NCBI RefSeq assembly: GCF_001612885.1
Contig: NZ_BDBH01000002.1
Coordinates: 16 to 64,015, forward strand
Length of the DNA: 64,000 nt
DNA from: Nocardia harenae NBRC 108248
GTDB taxonomy: Bacteria; Actinomycetota; Actinomycetes; Mycobacteriales; Mycobacteriaceae
Direction of reading: 5' to 3'
The translations under genes were made by a program, and so were the position numbers. Below the pieces are notes generated by a model, which saw only the letters and a list, made by a program, of their open reading frames with translations, searched no databases and was not told where the DNA came from. Shown here piece after piece: positions 7,307-15,897 of this stretch (positions are counted from its first letter, which is position 1; every line of letters starts with the position of its first letter).

Positions 7307-8445
7307 TGGACCTGGATCTGGACGACACCGCGCGCGCCTTCCAGCAGGAGGTCAGGGAGTTCCTGGCGGAGTCGGCACCGCGCACCCCGCTGCCATCGAT
7401 GGACACCGCCGAAGGCTTCGAGGCACACCGCGAGTGGGAGCACACCCTCGCCGACGCCAGGTTCTCCGTGGTCTCCTGGCCATACGAGCACGGCGGCCGC
7501 GACGCCTCGCTGCTGGAGTGGGTCCTCTTCGAGCAGGAGTACTACGCCGCGGGCGCACCCGGCCGGGTCGCGCAGAACGGCATCTTCCTGCTGGCCCCGA
7601 CGCTCTTCGAGCACGGCACCCCGGAGCAGCTCGACCGCATCCTGCCGCGCATGGCCAGCGGCGACGACATCTGGGCGCAGGCCTGGTCCGAGCCGGAGGC
7701 GGGCAGCGACCTCGCAGGCATCCGCTCGACCGCCACGCGCACCGACGGCGGCTGGCTGCTCAGCGGGCAGAAGACCTGGAGTTCCCGCGCCTCCTTCGCC
7801 GACCGCGCCTTCGGCCTCTTCCGCAGCGACCCCACCGCCGAGCGGCACCGCGGGCTCACCTACGTCATGTTCCCGCTGGACGCCGATGGCGTCTCGGTGC
7901 GGCCCATTCCGCAGCTGGACGGCGAGGCCGGGTTCGCGGAGATCTTCCTGGACGAGGTCTTCGTGCCGGACGCCGACGTGATCGGCCCGCCGAACGAGGG
8001 CTGGCGGGTCGCCATGAGCACCTCGAGCAATGAGCGCGGCCTCTCGCTGCGCAGCCCCGGCCGGTTCACCGCCACCGCCGAGCGGCTGCTTGAGCTGTGG
8101 CGCACCGCGGGTGACCGGGCCAACACCGCCCAGCGCGATGCCGTGGTCGACGCCTGGATCGGGGCCGAGGCGTACCGGCTGCACACCTTCGGCACCGTGA
8201 CCAGGCTGGCCGAGGGCGGCAAGCTCGGAGCCGAGTCCTCGATCACCAAGGTCTTCTGGTCCGAGCTGGACGTGGCCATGCACGAGACCGCGCTCGACGT
8301 CCTCGGCGGCGCCGCCGAGCAGGCGGGGCCGTGGACCGACGGCTACCTCTTCGCCATCTCGGGCCCGATCTACGCGGGTACCAACGAGATCCAGCGCAAT
8401 ATCATCGCCGAGCGGCTGCTCGGACTACCGAGAGGGAGCCGATGA
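7306..8445 (+). CDS. fadE31: Acyl-CoA dehydrogenase FadE31
   Basis: A 379-residue acyl-CoA dehydrogenase: AWSEPEAGSDLAG, SGQKTWSS in the middle domain and the C-terminal YAGTNEIQRNIIAERLLGLP. It begins at ATG 7306 in a TGATG overlap with the hydratase and ends in ATGA overlap with fadE32. The order fadD3-fadE31-fadE32-fadE33 equals Rv3561-Rv3564. In this family the two kinds of chain pair into alpha2-beta2 enzymes, and FadE31 is the full-length FAD-binding type. A role in HIP-CoA oxidation is inferred from position and the KstR2 operator at 4763. Confidence 0.86.
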   Translation: MDLDLDDTARAFQQEVREFLAESAPRTPLPSMDTAEGFEAHREWEHTLADARFSVVSWPYEHGGRDASLLEWVLFEQEYYAAGAPGRVAQNGIFLLAPTLFEHGTPEQLDRILPRMASGDDIWAQAWSEPEAGSDLAGIRSTATRTDGGWLLSGQKTWSSRASFADRAFGLFRSDPTAERHRGLTYVMFPLDADGVSVRPIPQLDGEAGFAEIFLDEVFVPDADVIGPPNEGWRVAMSTSSNERGLSLRSPGRFTATAERLLELWRTAGDRANTAQRDAVVDAWIGAEAYRLHTFGTVTRLAEGGKLGAESSITKVFWSELDVAMHETALDVLGGAAEQAGPWTDGYLFAISGPIYAGTNEIQRNIIAERLLGLPRGSR

Positions 8446-9422
8446 GGTTCGCGCTCAGCCCGGAGCAGACCGATTTCGGGGCCAGCGTGCGCAGACTCCT
8501 GGAGGCGGGCCGCACCCCGGCCGCCGTCCGGAGCTGGGCCGCGGGTGACACCGGGCCGGGGCTCGCGCTGGTCCGCGGCCTGGCCGACGCCGGGGTGCTC
8601 GGGCTCGCCGTCGCGGAGGAGCACGGCGGGCTCGGCGCCGAGCCGGTGGACCTGCTCGTGGCCTTCCAGGAGATCGGCCGGGCCGCCGCGCCCGGGCCGC
8701 TGGTGGAATCGGCCGCGGCCATTCCCGCGCTGCTCCCCGCGCTGCCGGAGGTGGCAGCCGAGATTCTGCCCGGGCTGGCGGCGGGCGCGCTCGGCACCGT
8801 CGCCTTCGGCGAACCGCTGGCGCTGGACGCCGATATCGCGGACACCGCGCTCGTCGCCGACGGCCCCCGGCTGAGCCGCGGCACGGTGGGCGAGCCGGTG
8901 CGCTCGGTCGACCCCGCGCGCCGGCTCTTCCGGGTGCGGCCAGGCGAGGTGCTGGCCGAAGGCGAGGCGGTGCGCACCGCCATCGCCACCGGCTTCGACC
9001 ACGGCGCGCTCGCCGCCGCCGCGCAGCTGCTCGGCGCGGGCAAGGCGCTGCTGCACGCCACCACCGAGTACGCCAAGCAGCGCAAGCAGTTCGGCGCGCC
9101 GATCGGCAGCTTCCAGGCGGTCAAGCAGCAGCTCGCCGATGTGCTCATCGCGCTCGACCTGGCCGAGCCGCTGCTGCTGCGCGCCGCGCTCACCACCGGT
9201 GCGCCGACTCGCGCCCGCGACGTTTCCGCAGCGCTGCTCACCTGCGCGGATGCCGCGTACCTCGCGTCGCGGGTGGCGCTGCAGGTGCACGGCGCCATCG
9301 GCTACACCGCCGAGTACGACCTCTCGCTCTGGATCACCCGGGTGCGGGCGCTCCGGAGCGCATGGGGCACCGCCGATTTCCACCGGTCCAGGATCGCCGA
9401 TGCCCTGCGAGGAACGGCATGA
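8442..9422 (+). CDS. fadE32: Acyl-CoA dehydrogenase FadE32
   Basis: A short acyl-CoA dehydrogenase of 326 residues with weakly conserved middle domain and a recognisable C-terminal helical domain (KQRKQFGAPIGSFQAVKQQL, then QVHGAIGYTAEYDLSLW). The GSFQAVK and HGAIGYT motifs are typical of the smaller partner chain in steroid alpha2-beta2 dehydrogenases. It overlaps fadE31 by ATGA. A 13-codon frame begins at its stop (ATGAGCGAGGACGG) and itself ends in GTGA at the fadE33 start; this may be only spacer. Function inferred from synteny with Rv3563. Confidence 0.83.
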   Translation: MRFALSPEQTDFGASVRRLLEAGRTPAAVRSWAAGDTGPGLALVRGLADAGVLGLAVAEEHGGLGAEPVDLLVAFQEIGRAAAPGPLVESAAAIPALLPALPEVAAEILPGLAAGALGTVAFGEPLALDADIADTALVADGPRLSRGTVGEPVRSVDPARRLFRVRPGEVLAEGEAVRTAIATGFDHGALAAAAQLLGAGKALLHATTEYAKQRKQFGAPIGSFQAVKQQLADVLIALDLAEPLLLRAALTTGAPTRARDVSAALLTCADAAYLASRVALQVHGAIGYTAEYDLSLWITRVRALRSAWGTADFHRSRIADALRGTA

Positions 9423-9456
9423 GCGAGGACGGCACCCGGATCGGAAGGTGGCTCGC

Positions 9457-10482
9457 GTGAGCGACGAGCTCGAGGAATTCCGCGCATCGGTGCGTGCCCT
9501 GCTCACCCGGCACGCCGACTCCGCCGCGGTGCGCGCCGCCCTCGACACCGACCTCGGCTACGACCAGAAACTCTGGCGCCTGCTCTGCGAGCAGATCGGC
9601 GTCGCCGCGCTCGCCATCCCCGAGGAGTACGGCGGAATCGGCGCGGGGCTCACCGAATCCCTGCTGGTGGTCGGCGAACTCGGCCGCACGCTGGCCGGGG
9701 TGCCGATGCTCGGCTCCGCCGTCCTCGGCGTCCAGGCGCTGCTGCTGGCAGGCGACACCGAGACCTGCGCCCGGCTGCTCCCCGAGGTCGCCGACGGCAC
9801 CCGCACGCTCGCCGTGAGCTGGGCCGATGCCCGCGGCTGGGACTCACCCGGGGTCCGCGCCGACAGCGACGTCCTGCACGGCACCGCGCACTACGTCCTC
9901 GACGCCGCGGGCGCGGGCACCCACCTGGTACTCACCGACGCCGGGCTGTACGAGGCCGAGCCGACCGCGGTCCGCACCATCGCCACCATGGACCCCACCC
10001 GCCGGGTGAGCGAGGTCGAGTTCGACGGGGTCACCGGCCGCCGCATCGGCGCGGCCGACCCGGTCGCGCTCCGCGAGATCGCCTGGACCGCGCTCGCCGC
10101 CGAGCAGGTCGGCGCGGCCGCGCGCTGCCTGGAGAGCACCGTCGAGTACACCAGGTCGCGGGTGCAGTTCGGCCGCCCGATCGGCAGCTTCCAGGCGCTC
10201 AAACACCGCATGGCCGACCTCTACGTGCTCGTCGAATCGGCCGAATCCACCGTGCTGGCCGCCACCACCGCGCTCGCGACCGGCGCGGAGAGCACCGCCG
10301 AGGACGTCTGGGTGGCGCGCACGCACAGCACCGCCGCCTTCTCCGCGGTGGCGGCGGAATCCATTCAGCTGCACGGCGGCATCGCCATCACCTGGGAGCA
10401 CGACGCGCACCTCTTCTTCAAGCGCGCGCACGCCGACGCCCAGCTCTTCGGCACCGCCCGGCGGCCGTCCCGCGCCGGGTGA
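9457..10482 (+). CDS. fadE33: Acyl-CoA dehydrogenase FadE33
   Basis: A 341-residue acyl-CoA dehydrogenase of the short partner type: PEEYGGIGAG in the N-terminal domain, SRVQFGRPIGSFQALKHRMA and LHGGIAITWEHDAHLFFKRA near the end. GTG 9457 (VSDELEEF) is the first plausible start and follows GGAAGG at some distance. It closes the fadD3 operon, equivalent to Rv3564. The inverted repeat at 10492-10535 immediately follows and may end the operon. Confidence 0.84.
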   Translation: MSDELEEFRASVRALLTRHADSAAVRAALDTDLGYDQKLWRLLCEQIGVAALAIPEEYGGIGAGLTESLLVVGELGRTLAGVPMLGSAVLGVQALLLAGDTETCARLLPEVADGTRTLAVSWADARGWDSPGVRADSDVLHGTAHYVLDAAGAGTHLVLTDAGLYEAEPTAVRTIATMDPTRRVSEVEFDGVTGRRIGAADPVALREIAWTALAAEQVGAAARCLESTVEYTRSRVQFGRPIGSFQALKHRMADLYVLVESAESTVLAATTALATGAESTAEDVWVARTHSTAAFSAVAAESIQLHGGIAITWEHDAHLFFKRAHADAQLFGTARRPSRAG

Positions 10483-10491
10483 GCAAGCTCA

Positions 10492-10535
10492 CCGCACACA
10501 GATAGTTAGCTTAGGTAATAATTATCTGTGTGCGG
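10492..10535. promoter_or_regulatory. 13-bp inverted repeat between fadE33 and the MFS gene
   Basis: CCGCACACAGATA (10492-10504) is perfectly repeated in inverse orientation at 10523-10535, around an AT-rich 18-base centre that contains TTAGCTTAGGTAATAATTA. This could be a terminator for fadE33, but there is no T-run, and the AT-rich dyad 57 bases before the MFS start looks more like an operator (MarR-type or a half-matching iron box). Confidence 0.55.
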
Positions 10536-10591
10536 CATGCCGCGTGACCACGGCGCCGCGATCAGCCGTCGACACGCGATGAGGTCTCCCG

Positions 10592-11809
10592 ATGAGCAGC
10601 ACTCCCGAACGCACCAGGCAGCCGAGGGCGGTGTACGCCGTCGCCTTCGCCAGCGTCATCGCCTTCATGGGCATCGGACTGGTGGATCCCATCCTGAAGC
10701 CGATCGGCGAGCAGCTGCACGCCTCGCCGTCCCAGGTCTCGCTGCTGTTCACCAGTTACATGCTGGTGACCGGGGTCGCCATGCTGGTCACCGGCGTTGT
10801 CTCCAGCCGGTTCGGCGCCAAGCGGACGCTGCTCGCCGGGCTCGCGGTGATCGTGGTCTTCGCGGCGCTGGCCGGGATGTCGGGGACGGTCGCGCAGATC
10901 GTCGGCTTCCGGGCGGGCTGGGGGCTCGGCAACGCGCTCTTCATCGCCACCGCGCTCGCCACCATCGTCGGTGCGGCCAGCGGCGGCGTCGCGCGGGCCA
11001 TCATCCTGTACGAGGCCGCGCTCGGGATCGGCATCGCGACCGGGCCACTGGTCGGCGGGGTGCTCGGCGGAATCAGCTGGCGCGGGCCGTTCTTCGGCGT
11101 CTCGGTGCTCATGGCCATCGCCTTCGTCGCGATCCTCGTGCTGCTGCCGGAGGGCCCGAAGCCGACGCACCACACCTCGATCAGCGCGCCGTTCCGCGCG
11201 CTGCGCCACCGCGGCCTGCTGGTCGTCAGCCTGACCGCGCTGCTCTACAACTTCGGCTTCTTCACGCTGCTCGCCTACACCCCGTTCCCGCTGGACATGG
11301 GGACCTACGCGATCGGCTTCATCTTCTGCGGCTGGGGCATCCTGCTCGCCGTCTCCTCGGTCTTCCTGGCGCCGCGGCTCCAGCGCCGCTACGGCACCCT
11401 GCCCGTGATGTACGCCGCCATCGGCCTCTTCGCCACCGATCTCGCGGTCATGGCGCTCTACGCCGACTCCAAGCCGGTGCTCATCGCGGGCACCGTGCTG
11501 GCCGGGCTCTTCCTCGGCGTGAACAACACCCTGATCACCGAGGCCGTCATGATCTCCGCCCCGGTCGAGCGCTCGACCGCATCCGCCGCCTACAGCTTCG
11601 TCCGCTTCGCCGGCGGCGCCGCCGCCCCCTACCTCGCGGGCAAGCTCGGCGAGCACAGCACCGCACTCCCCTTCTGGCTCGGCGCCGCGCTCACCGCCGC
11701 CGCCGTCGGCGTGCTCTTCGCGGGCCGCTCCGCGCTCGCGCACATCGACGAGCACGAGCCGGCGCCGCACAGCGTCGACGAGGCGAGGGCCGTCACCGTC
11801 GGCGACTGA
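10592..11809 (+). CDS. MFS transporter, DHA-type exporter
   Basis: A 405-residue major facilitator with twelve hydrophobic segments, the loop 2-3 signature SSRFGAKRTLL, and a motif-C-like GIATGPLVGGVLGG in helix 5, which marks drug or metabolite exporters. ATG 10592 follows GAGG. It is monocistronic, with the AT-rich dyad at 10492-10535 upstream. Substrate unknown; position beside the steroid operon does not prove a link, and the downstream gene is convergent. Confidence 0.8.
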   Translation: MSSTPERTRQPRAVYAVAFASVIAFMGIGLVDPILKPIGEQLHASPSQVSLLFTSYMLVTGVAMLVTGVVSSRFGAKRTLLAGLAVIVVFAALAGMSGTVAQIVGFRAGWGLGNALFIATALATIVGAASGGVARAIILYEAALGIGIATGPLVGGVLGGISWRGPFFGVSVLMAIAFVAILVLLPEGPKPTHHTSISAPFRALRHRGLLVVSLTALLYNFGFFTLLAYTPFPLDMGTYAIGFIFCGWGILLAVSSVFLAPRLQRRYGTLPVMYAAIGLFATDLAVMALYADSKPVLIAGTVLAGLFLGVNNTLITEAVMISAPVERSTASAAYSFVRFAGGAAAPYLAGKLGEHSTALPFWLGAALTAAAVGVLFAGRSALAHIDEHEPAPHSVDEARAVTVGD

Positions 11810-11818
11810 TCCGCATGG

Positions 11819-12706
11819 TTATGCGCCCACCGCCCGGCGCGCGTCGTGCAGCGCCGCGAACTGCAGGAGGCGGGTGGCGGCGCTGCGCGGAACCTCCGCG
11901 AGCAAGCCGTGCGAGACCTCGGGAAAAACCTCGGTCTCCACATTCGGAATGAGCGCACGGGCCCGCTTGACGGCCGCGGCGGGGTCGTAGAGGACGGTGC
12001 CGCCGCCACAGAGCACGAGGGTGGGGGTGGCGATGGCGGCCAGGTCGGCGTCGGCGAGCACCCTGGCGTACGGCAGCGACATGCGAAAGGGGGTGGCGGC
12101 GGTGGCGAGCTCGGCGTCCTCGGCGGCGATCGGGACGCCGGGCTGCAGGTGGGCGAGGAGCCTGCGGGTGCGGCCGGCGGTCGGCCGGATGCCCGCGAGC
12201 ACCATGCGGGCGAGCAGCACGGTGCGCACCGGGACGAGCACCGAGCCCGGCTCGATCAGGGTGAGGCTGGCGGGAATGTCGCTCTGCCCGGCGAGCATCC
12301 CGGCGAGCCTGCCGCCGTGCGCGAAGGCGACGAGATGCGCGCGCGACAGCTCCAGCCCGGTGAGCACCTCGCCGAGCCAGCGCGCCATCTCGGCGCCGCG
12401 CACGATCGGCTCGGTCTGCACGCTGCGGCCGGGCGTGCCGATGATGTCCGGCAGGTAGACGGTGCGGCGGCGGGCCAGCCGCTCGATCACCGGGCTCCAC
12501 ATGAGGCTGTTGCCCTGGAAGCCGTGGATCAGCACCAGCGGGGTTCCGGTGCCGTCTCCCGAGCTCCGGACATAGGTGGGGCCGTACGAGGTGGACACCT
12601 CGAGATCTCGCCACGGGATCGGATACAGTGCTTCGGCGGCCCGGTAGGCGGCGACGAACTTCTCCCGCGCCTTCGCGCTGCCGAAGTGTCCCGCTCTGAT
12701 CGCCAT
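11819..12706 (-). CDS. Alpha/beta-hydrolase-fold protein lacking the nucleophile serine
   Basis: A 295-residue alpha/beta-hydrolase fold: oxyanion strand LVLIHGFQGN, a nucleophile-elbow region LVAFAHGGRLAG, the acid region VLYDPA and the catalytic-type histidine in EVSHGLLAEVP. At the elbow the usual G-x-S-x-G reads A-F-A-H-G-G, so the serine is replaced by alanine with histidine next to it. It may be a binding protein or use another chemistry. ATG 12706 follows GGAGCGG; GTG 12709 is an alternative. It is divergent from a TetR gene, 81 bases away, which probably controls it. Confidence 0.78.
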   Translation of the reverse strand: MAIRAGHFGSAKAREKFVAAYRAAEALYPIPWRDLEVSTSYGPTYVRSSGDGTGTPLVLIHGFQGNSLMWSPVIERLARRRTVYLPDIIGTPGRSVQTEPIVRGAEMARWLGEVLTGLELSRAHLVAFAHGGRLAGMLAGQSDIPASLTLIEPGSVLVPVRTVLLARMVLAGIRPTAGRTRRLLAHLQPGVPIAAEDAELATAATPFRMSLPYARVLADADLAAIATPTLVLCGGGTVLYDPAAAVKRARALIPNVETEVFPEVSHGLLAEVPRSAATRLLQFAALHDARRAVGA

Positions 12707-12787
12707 CACCGCTCCTCACACATGGTGGTACCGTCGTATCATATCGGCTGCCTCGCCGAACAGTATGCCTTCGGAAAAGGTGGACGA

Positions 12788-13387
12788 ATGCCTCGGCTCG
12801 CGGACCACGAACAGCGCCGGAAGCAGATCACCGACGCCACCAGGCGGGTGATCGCGCGGGACGGGCTGACCGCGGCCACTTTCCAGTCCGTCGCGGCCGA
12901 GGCCGGGATCTCGGTGCGGCTGGTGCAGTACTACTTCGGCACCAAGCGCGAATTCCTGATCGCCACCCACCAGGCGGTGCTCGCCGATGCCGGGGCCAGG
13001 CTCGCCACCGGGCTCACCGCGCTCGGCCCGGACGCGAGCCCGCGCGCGGTGCTGCGCACCACCTTCGCCGAGCTGCTCCCGCTGGACGACACCCGCCGCG
13101 ACGAGGTGCTGATCCTCGGCGCCTTCCAGGCCGCCCGGCTCGGCCGCGCCGAGGTGGAGAACAGCATCGGCAACGGCCCGGCCAGGTACATGGTGGACGC
13201 CGCCGCCCAGCAGCTGGCCCGGCTGCGCAGGGGCACCGCCGCGCGGATGGAGACGATCACGCTCGATGCCGAACTGCTGGTCGCCGCGGTCGGCGGGCTC
13301 GCCCAGGGCATGCTGAGCGGCTTCGCCACCCCGGAGCACGCCGAACTCCTCCTCGACCGCCTGCTGGACCGGCTGCTCCCGCCCTGA
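12788..13387 (+). CDS. TetR-family regulator
   Basis: A 199-residue TetR protein: the helix-turn-helix is TAATFQSVAAEAGISVRLVQ followed by YYFGTKREF. The C-terminal half is helical and unlike KstR or KstR2. It is divergent from the alpha/beta-hydrolase gene; the 81-base interval holds TATCATATCGG and could carry a shared operator, but I see no clean dyad. Ligand unknown. Confidence 0.8.
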   Translation: MPRLADHEQRRKQITDATRRVIARDGLTAATFQSVAAEAGISVRLVQYYFGTKREFLIATHQAVLADAGARLATGLTALGPDASPRAVLRTTFAELLPLDDTRRDEVLILGAFQAARLGRAEVENSIGNGPARYMVDAAAQQLARLRRGTAARMETITLDAELLVAAVGGLAQGMLSGFATPEHAELLLDRLLDRLLPP

Positions 13388-13409
13388 CCCGGGAGTACCG
13401 TCGGGGGTC

Positions 13410-14129
13410 ATGAGCCTCCGCTCCGAGCCGAGCCCCAAACGCGTGCGCGCCTACCTCGCCGGTCGCCCCGTCGCGGACACCGCGACCCCGCTGCTGGTCT
13501 GGGAGATTCCGTACTACCCGGCCTACTACCTGCCGCTCGCCGACCTGCAGGCCGAGCTGGCACCCACCGGCGCGACCGAGACGCACGACCTCCTCGGCAC
13601 CGGGACCAGGTACGACGTCCTGCTCGACGGCGTGCGCGCACCCGGCGCGGCGCTGCGCTGGAGCGCGGTGCCGGACCACGTGCGGCTGGAGTGGCCCGCG
13701 ATGGACGAGTGGCTGGAGGAGGACGAGCCGGTCTACGTGCACCCGCGCGACCCGTACAAGCGGGTCGACGTGCTGGCCAGCTCCAAGCACGTGCGGATCG
13801 AGCTGGACGGCACCGTGCTCGCCGAATCCCGCTCCCCGCGGATCCTTTTCGAGACCTCGCTGCCGCCGCGGTACTACCTGCCGTTCGCCGACGTGCGGCT
13901 GGAGCTGCTCACCCCGAGCGCCACGCGCACCAACTGCCCGTACAAGGGCACCGCCGACTACTGGACGGTCACGGTGGACGGCGTCGAGCACCGCGACATC
14001 GTCTGGGGCTACCGGACCCCGCTGCCGGAGAGCCAGAAGATCGCGGGGCTGCTCTGCTTCTACAACGAGAAAGTCGACATCGTCATCGACGGCGTGCGGC
14101 AGGATCGCCCGCAGAGCCCGTTCTCCTGA
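13410..14129 (+). CDS. DUF427 double-domain protein
   Basis: A 239-residue protein with two similar beta-rich modules. The first holds YYPAYYLPLADLQAEL and the second PPRYYLPFADVRLELL, a clear internal duplication of the DUF427 fold; the second adds TNCPYKGTADYW and ends SQKIAGLLCFYNEKVDIVID. DUF427 proteins are small cytoplasmic proteins of unknown activity common in actinobacteria. It starts 22 bases after the TetR gene, on the same strand, so the two may be cotranscribed. Confidence 0.82.
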   Translation: MSLRSEPSPKRVRAYLAGRPVADTATPLLVWEIPYYPAYYLPLADLQAELAPTGATETHDLLGTGTRYDVLLDGVRAPGAALRWSAVPDHVRLEWPAMDEWLEEDEPVYVHPRDPYKRVDVLASSKHVRIELDGTVLAESRSPRILFETSLPPRYYLPFADVRLELLTPSATRTNCPYKGTADYWTVTVDGVEHRDIVWGYRTPLPESQKIAGLLCFYNEKVDIVIDGVRQDRPQSPFS

Positions 14130-14138
14130 GCGGAATCC

Positions 14139-14213
14139 ATGCGCCCGCCGCTGGCCGAGACGCTCGATCTGGACCCGCACCCCGAGGGCGGCTGGTTCCG
14201 CGAAACCTCAGGG
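14139..14213 (+). pseudogene. Cupin (DUF985) gene, N-terminal fragment only
   Basis: ATG 14139 opens MRPPLAETLDLDPHPEGGWF followed by RETS, the characteristic N-terminus of the DUF985/cupin_5 family (PHPEGGWFRET). After about 25 codons similarity stops and the frame enters sequence antisense to the neighbouring zinc-ribbon gene. The rest of the roughly 150-residue cupin is missing. Confidence 0.6.
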
Positions 14214-14230
14214 CAACACCGGCCGCGCCG

Positions 14231-14560
14231 TCACTGCACCTCGAGCACGCCCTCCTCGACCGCCCAGCGGATCGTCTTGGCGAGACTCTCGCACCCCTCC
14301 GGCCGCCCGGGCCCGTACCCGCCCTCGCTCAGCCGCGCGAACACCGGGCACCGCTCCTGCGGCGGCTCGGTCCACTCGATCGAGGTCTGCCGCTCACTCG
14401 CCTTGCGCACCCGGACCTCGGTGCCGCAGGCCTGACACCGCAGCGGTGTCAGGCCGTCCTCGAGATAGCGCCGCTTGTCCACCACCGTCTGGGCCCGCAC
14501 CTCGGCCCGCCGCTCCGGCCGGTCCGCGAAATCGGGAGCCTTGGCCCAGGTGGCGGCCAT
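14231..14560 (-). CDS. Small four-cysteine protein coupled to KshA
   Basis: A 109-residue protein with CQAC in LTPLRCQACGTEVRV and later cysteines in ERCPVF and EGCESL, suggesting a zinc ribbon or small metal site. ATG 14560 overlaps the kshA stop as TGATG, so it is translated with KshA and should be made in fixed proportion. No known function; it may correspond to the small KstR-regulated gene next to kshA in M. tuberculosis (Rv3527), but that link is from memory. A role as assembly or electron-transfer helper to the Rieske oxygenase is only inference. Confidence 0.75.
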   Translation of the reverse strand: MAATWAKAPDFADRPERRAEVRAQTVVDKRRYLEDGLTPLRCQACGTEVRVRKASERQTSIEWTEPPQERCPVFARLSEGGYGPGRPEGCESLAKTIRWAVEEGVLEVQ

Positions 14561-15756
14561 CAGACGCTCGCCTCCTGCGGCCCGGCCTCCTGCTGGCGGC
14601 GCAGGTTCTCCGCCACCTCGGCCTCCCAGTACTCGTTCGCCTTGGCGGTGTCCACCTCGAACTCGTAGCGCTGGGTCATCTTCTCGGTGACGTCGGCGAG
14701 GTCCACGTAGAACTGGTCGTACCAGCGGCGCAGCTGGTAGACCGGCCCGTCCTCCTCGCAGAGCAGCGGATTCTCCACCTTGGACTTGTGCTTCCAGATC
14801 TCCACGTCCTGCAGGAAGCCGACGCTGATGCCCTCGGTCATCTTGGCCGCCAGCTTGTCGGCGGTCTCGCCCTCGACGCCGTCCGGCTTGAGCAGGGTGA
14901 TCCCCCACTGGAGCATGAAGGAGTCCTGGGTCACCGGGTAGTGGCAGTTGATCAGGACGCTCTTGACCTCGTACCCGCTGTAGATGTTGACCAGCGGATT
15001 GATCATGTACGAGGGGCCGAAGTACGACGCCTCGGACTTGAGCAGCGTGTCGCCGCCGTACTTGGAGGCCATCCCGATGTCCGGCCTGCCCTTGGTCTCC
15101 AGGAACTGGGTGGCGATGTGCCCCTCGAAGACGTTCTTGAAGTAGGTCGGGAAGGCGTAGTGGATGTAGTAGAAGTGCGCCATGTCGACGACGTTGTCGA
15201 TGATCTCGCGGCAGTTGGCGCCCTCGATCAGCATCGAGTTCCAGGTCCAGTCGGTCCAGCCGCTGTCCAGCTGCTCGGTGGCGTTGCCGTCGGCGTCGGT
15301 GTAGGGGCCGACGATGTGCGGAATGGTGACGTCATCCGGCGGCTGGCTGCCCTCGTGGTCGTGCCAGACGAAGAGCTGGCCGTTGCGCTCCAGCGTCGTC
15401 CACTTGCGGGTCCGCGCCAGCGGCGGCACCCGCCGCGCATACGGGATCTCGGTGCACTTGCCGGTCGTCCCCGACCAGCGCCAGTCGTGGAACGGGCAGG
15501 CGATGTCGTCGCCCTTGACCTCGCCCATGCTCAGGTCGCCGCCCATGTGCCTGCAGTAGGCGTCCAGCACGCGGAGCTCGCCGCTGCCGTCGGCCCAGAT
15601 CACGAGCTTGGTACCGAAGACCTGGACCGCGTGCGGCTTGCCGTCGCGGAAGTTCTTCGCCAGCCCGAGGCAGTGCCAGCCCCGCGCGTAGCGGGTCGGA
15701 ACCGTGCCGACGTCGAGCTCCCGCACCTTGCCGCCGCGAGTTGAGGTGTCTGCCAT
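14560..15756 (-). CDS. kshA: 3-ketosteroid 9-alpha-hydroxylase, oxygenase component KshA
   Basis: A 398-residue Rieske oxygenase. The 2Fe-2S ligands are Cys68 and His70 (YCRHMGGDL) and Cys87 and His90 (CPFHDWRW); the mononuclear iron motif is DNVVDMAHFYYIHY with His194 and His199. With the reductase KshB, not seen here, it 9-alpha-hydroxylates androst(adien)edione, which together with KstD opens ring B. ATG 15756 follows GGAGGA closely, so it is preferred to the longer frame starting at 15777. Divergent from hsaA, with a consensus KstR box 25 bases upstream. Confidence 0.94.
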   Translation of the reverse strand: MADTSTRGGKVRELDVGTVPTRYARGWHCLGLAKNFRDGKPHAVQVFGTKLVIWADGSGELRVLDAYCRHMGGDLSMGEVKGDDIACPFHDWRWSGTTGKCTEIPYARRVPPLARTRKWTTLERNGQLFVWHDHEGSQPPDDVTIPHIVGPYTDADGNATEQLDSGWTDWTWNSMLIEGANCREIIDNVVDMAHFYYIHYAFPTYFKNVFEGHIATQFLETKGRPDIGMASKYGGDTLLKSEASYFGPSYMINPLVNIYSGYEVKSVLINCHYPVTQDSFMLQWGITLLKPDGVEGETADKLAAKMTEGISVGFLQDVEIWKHKSKVENPLLCEEDGPVYQLRRWYDQFYVDLADVTEKMTQRYEFEVDTAKANEYWEAEVAENLRRQQEAGPQEASV

Positions 15757-15780
15757 TCGCGAATCCTCCTCCTTCACTAC

Positions 15781-15794
15781 TAGAACACGTTACA
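15781..15794. promoter_or_regulatory. KstR operator upstream of kshA
   Basis: TAGAACACGTTACA fits the KstR consensus TnnAACnnGTTnnA at all fixed positions and lies 25 bases before the kshA start on the side of its promoter. Confidence 0.9.
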
Positions 15795-15883
15795 AAACTG
15801 TGGGCCGCAGCGCCAGCGTCGGCCCAGGTCTCCCGCTTTCGCCCAGCGGCGACCTGCACCCGCGTCCTGTTCTCGACATAAAT

Positions 15884-15897
15884 AAGAACCTGTTCTA
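15884..15897. promoter_or_regulatory. KstR operator upstream of hsaA
   Basis: AAGAACCTGTTCTA matches TnnAACnnGTTnnA except for the first T, and is palindromic around AGAAC-CT-GTTCT. It lies 57 bases before the hsaA start. Confidence 0.82.

Noticed and set aside
9419..9460. 13-codon leader peptide between fadE32 and fadE33
   Set aside because: It has ATGA and GTGA overlaps but no ribosome site or regulatory codons; more likely spacer.
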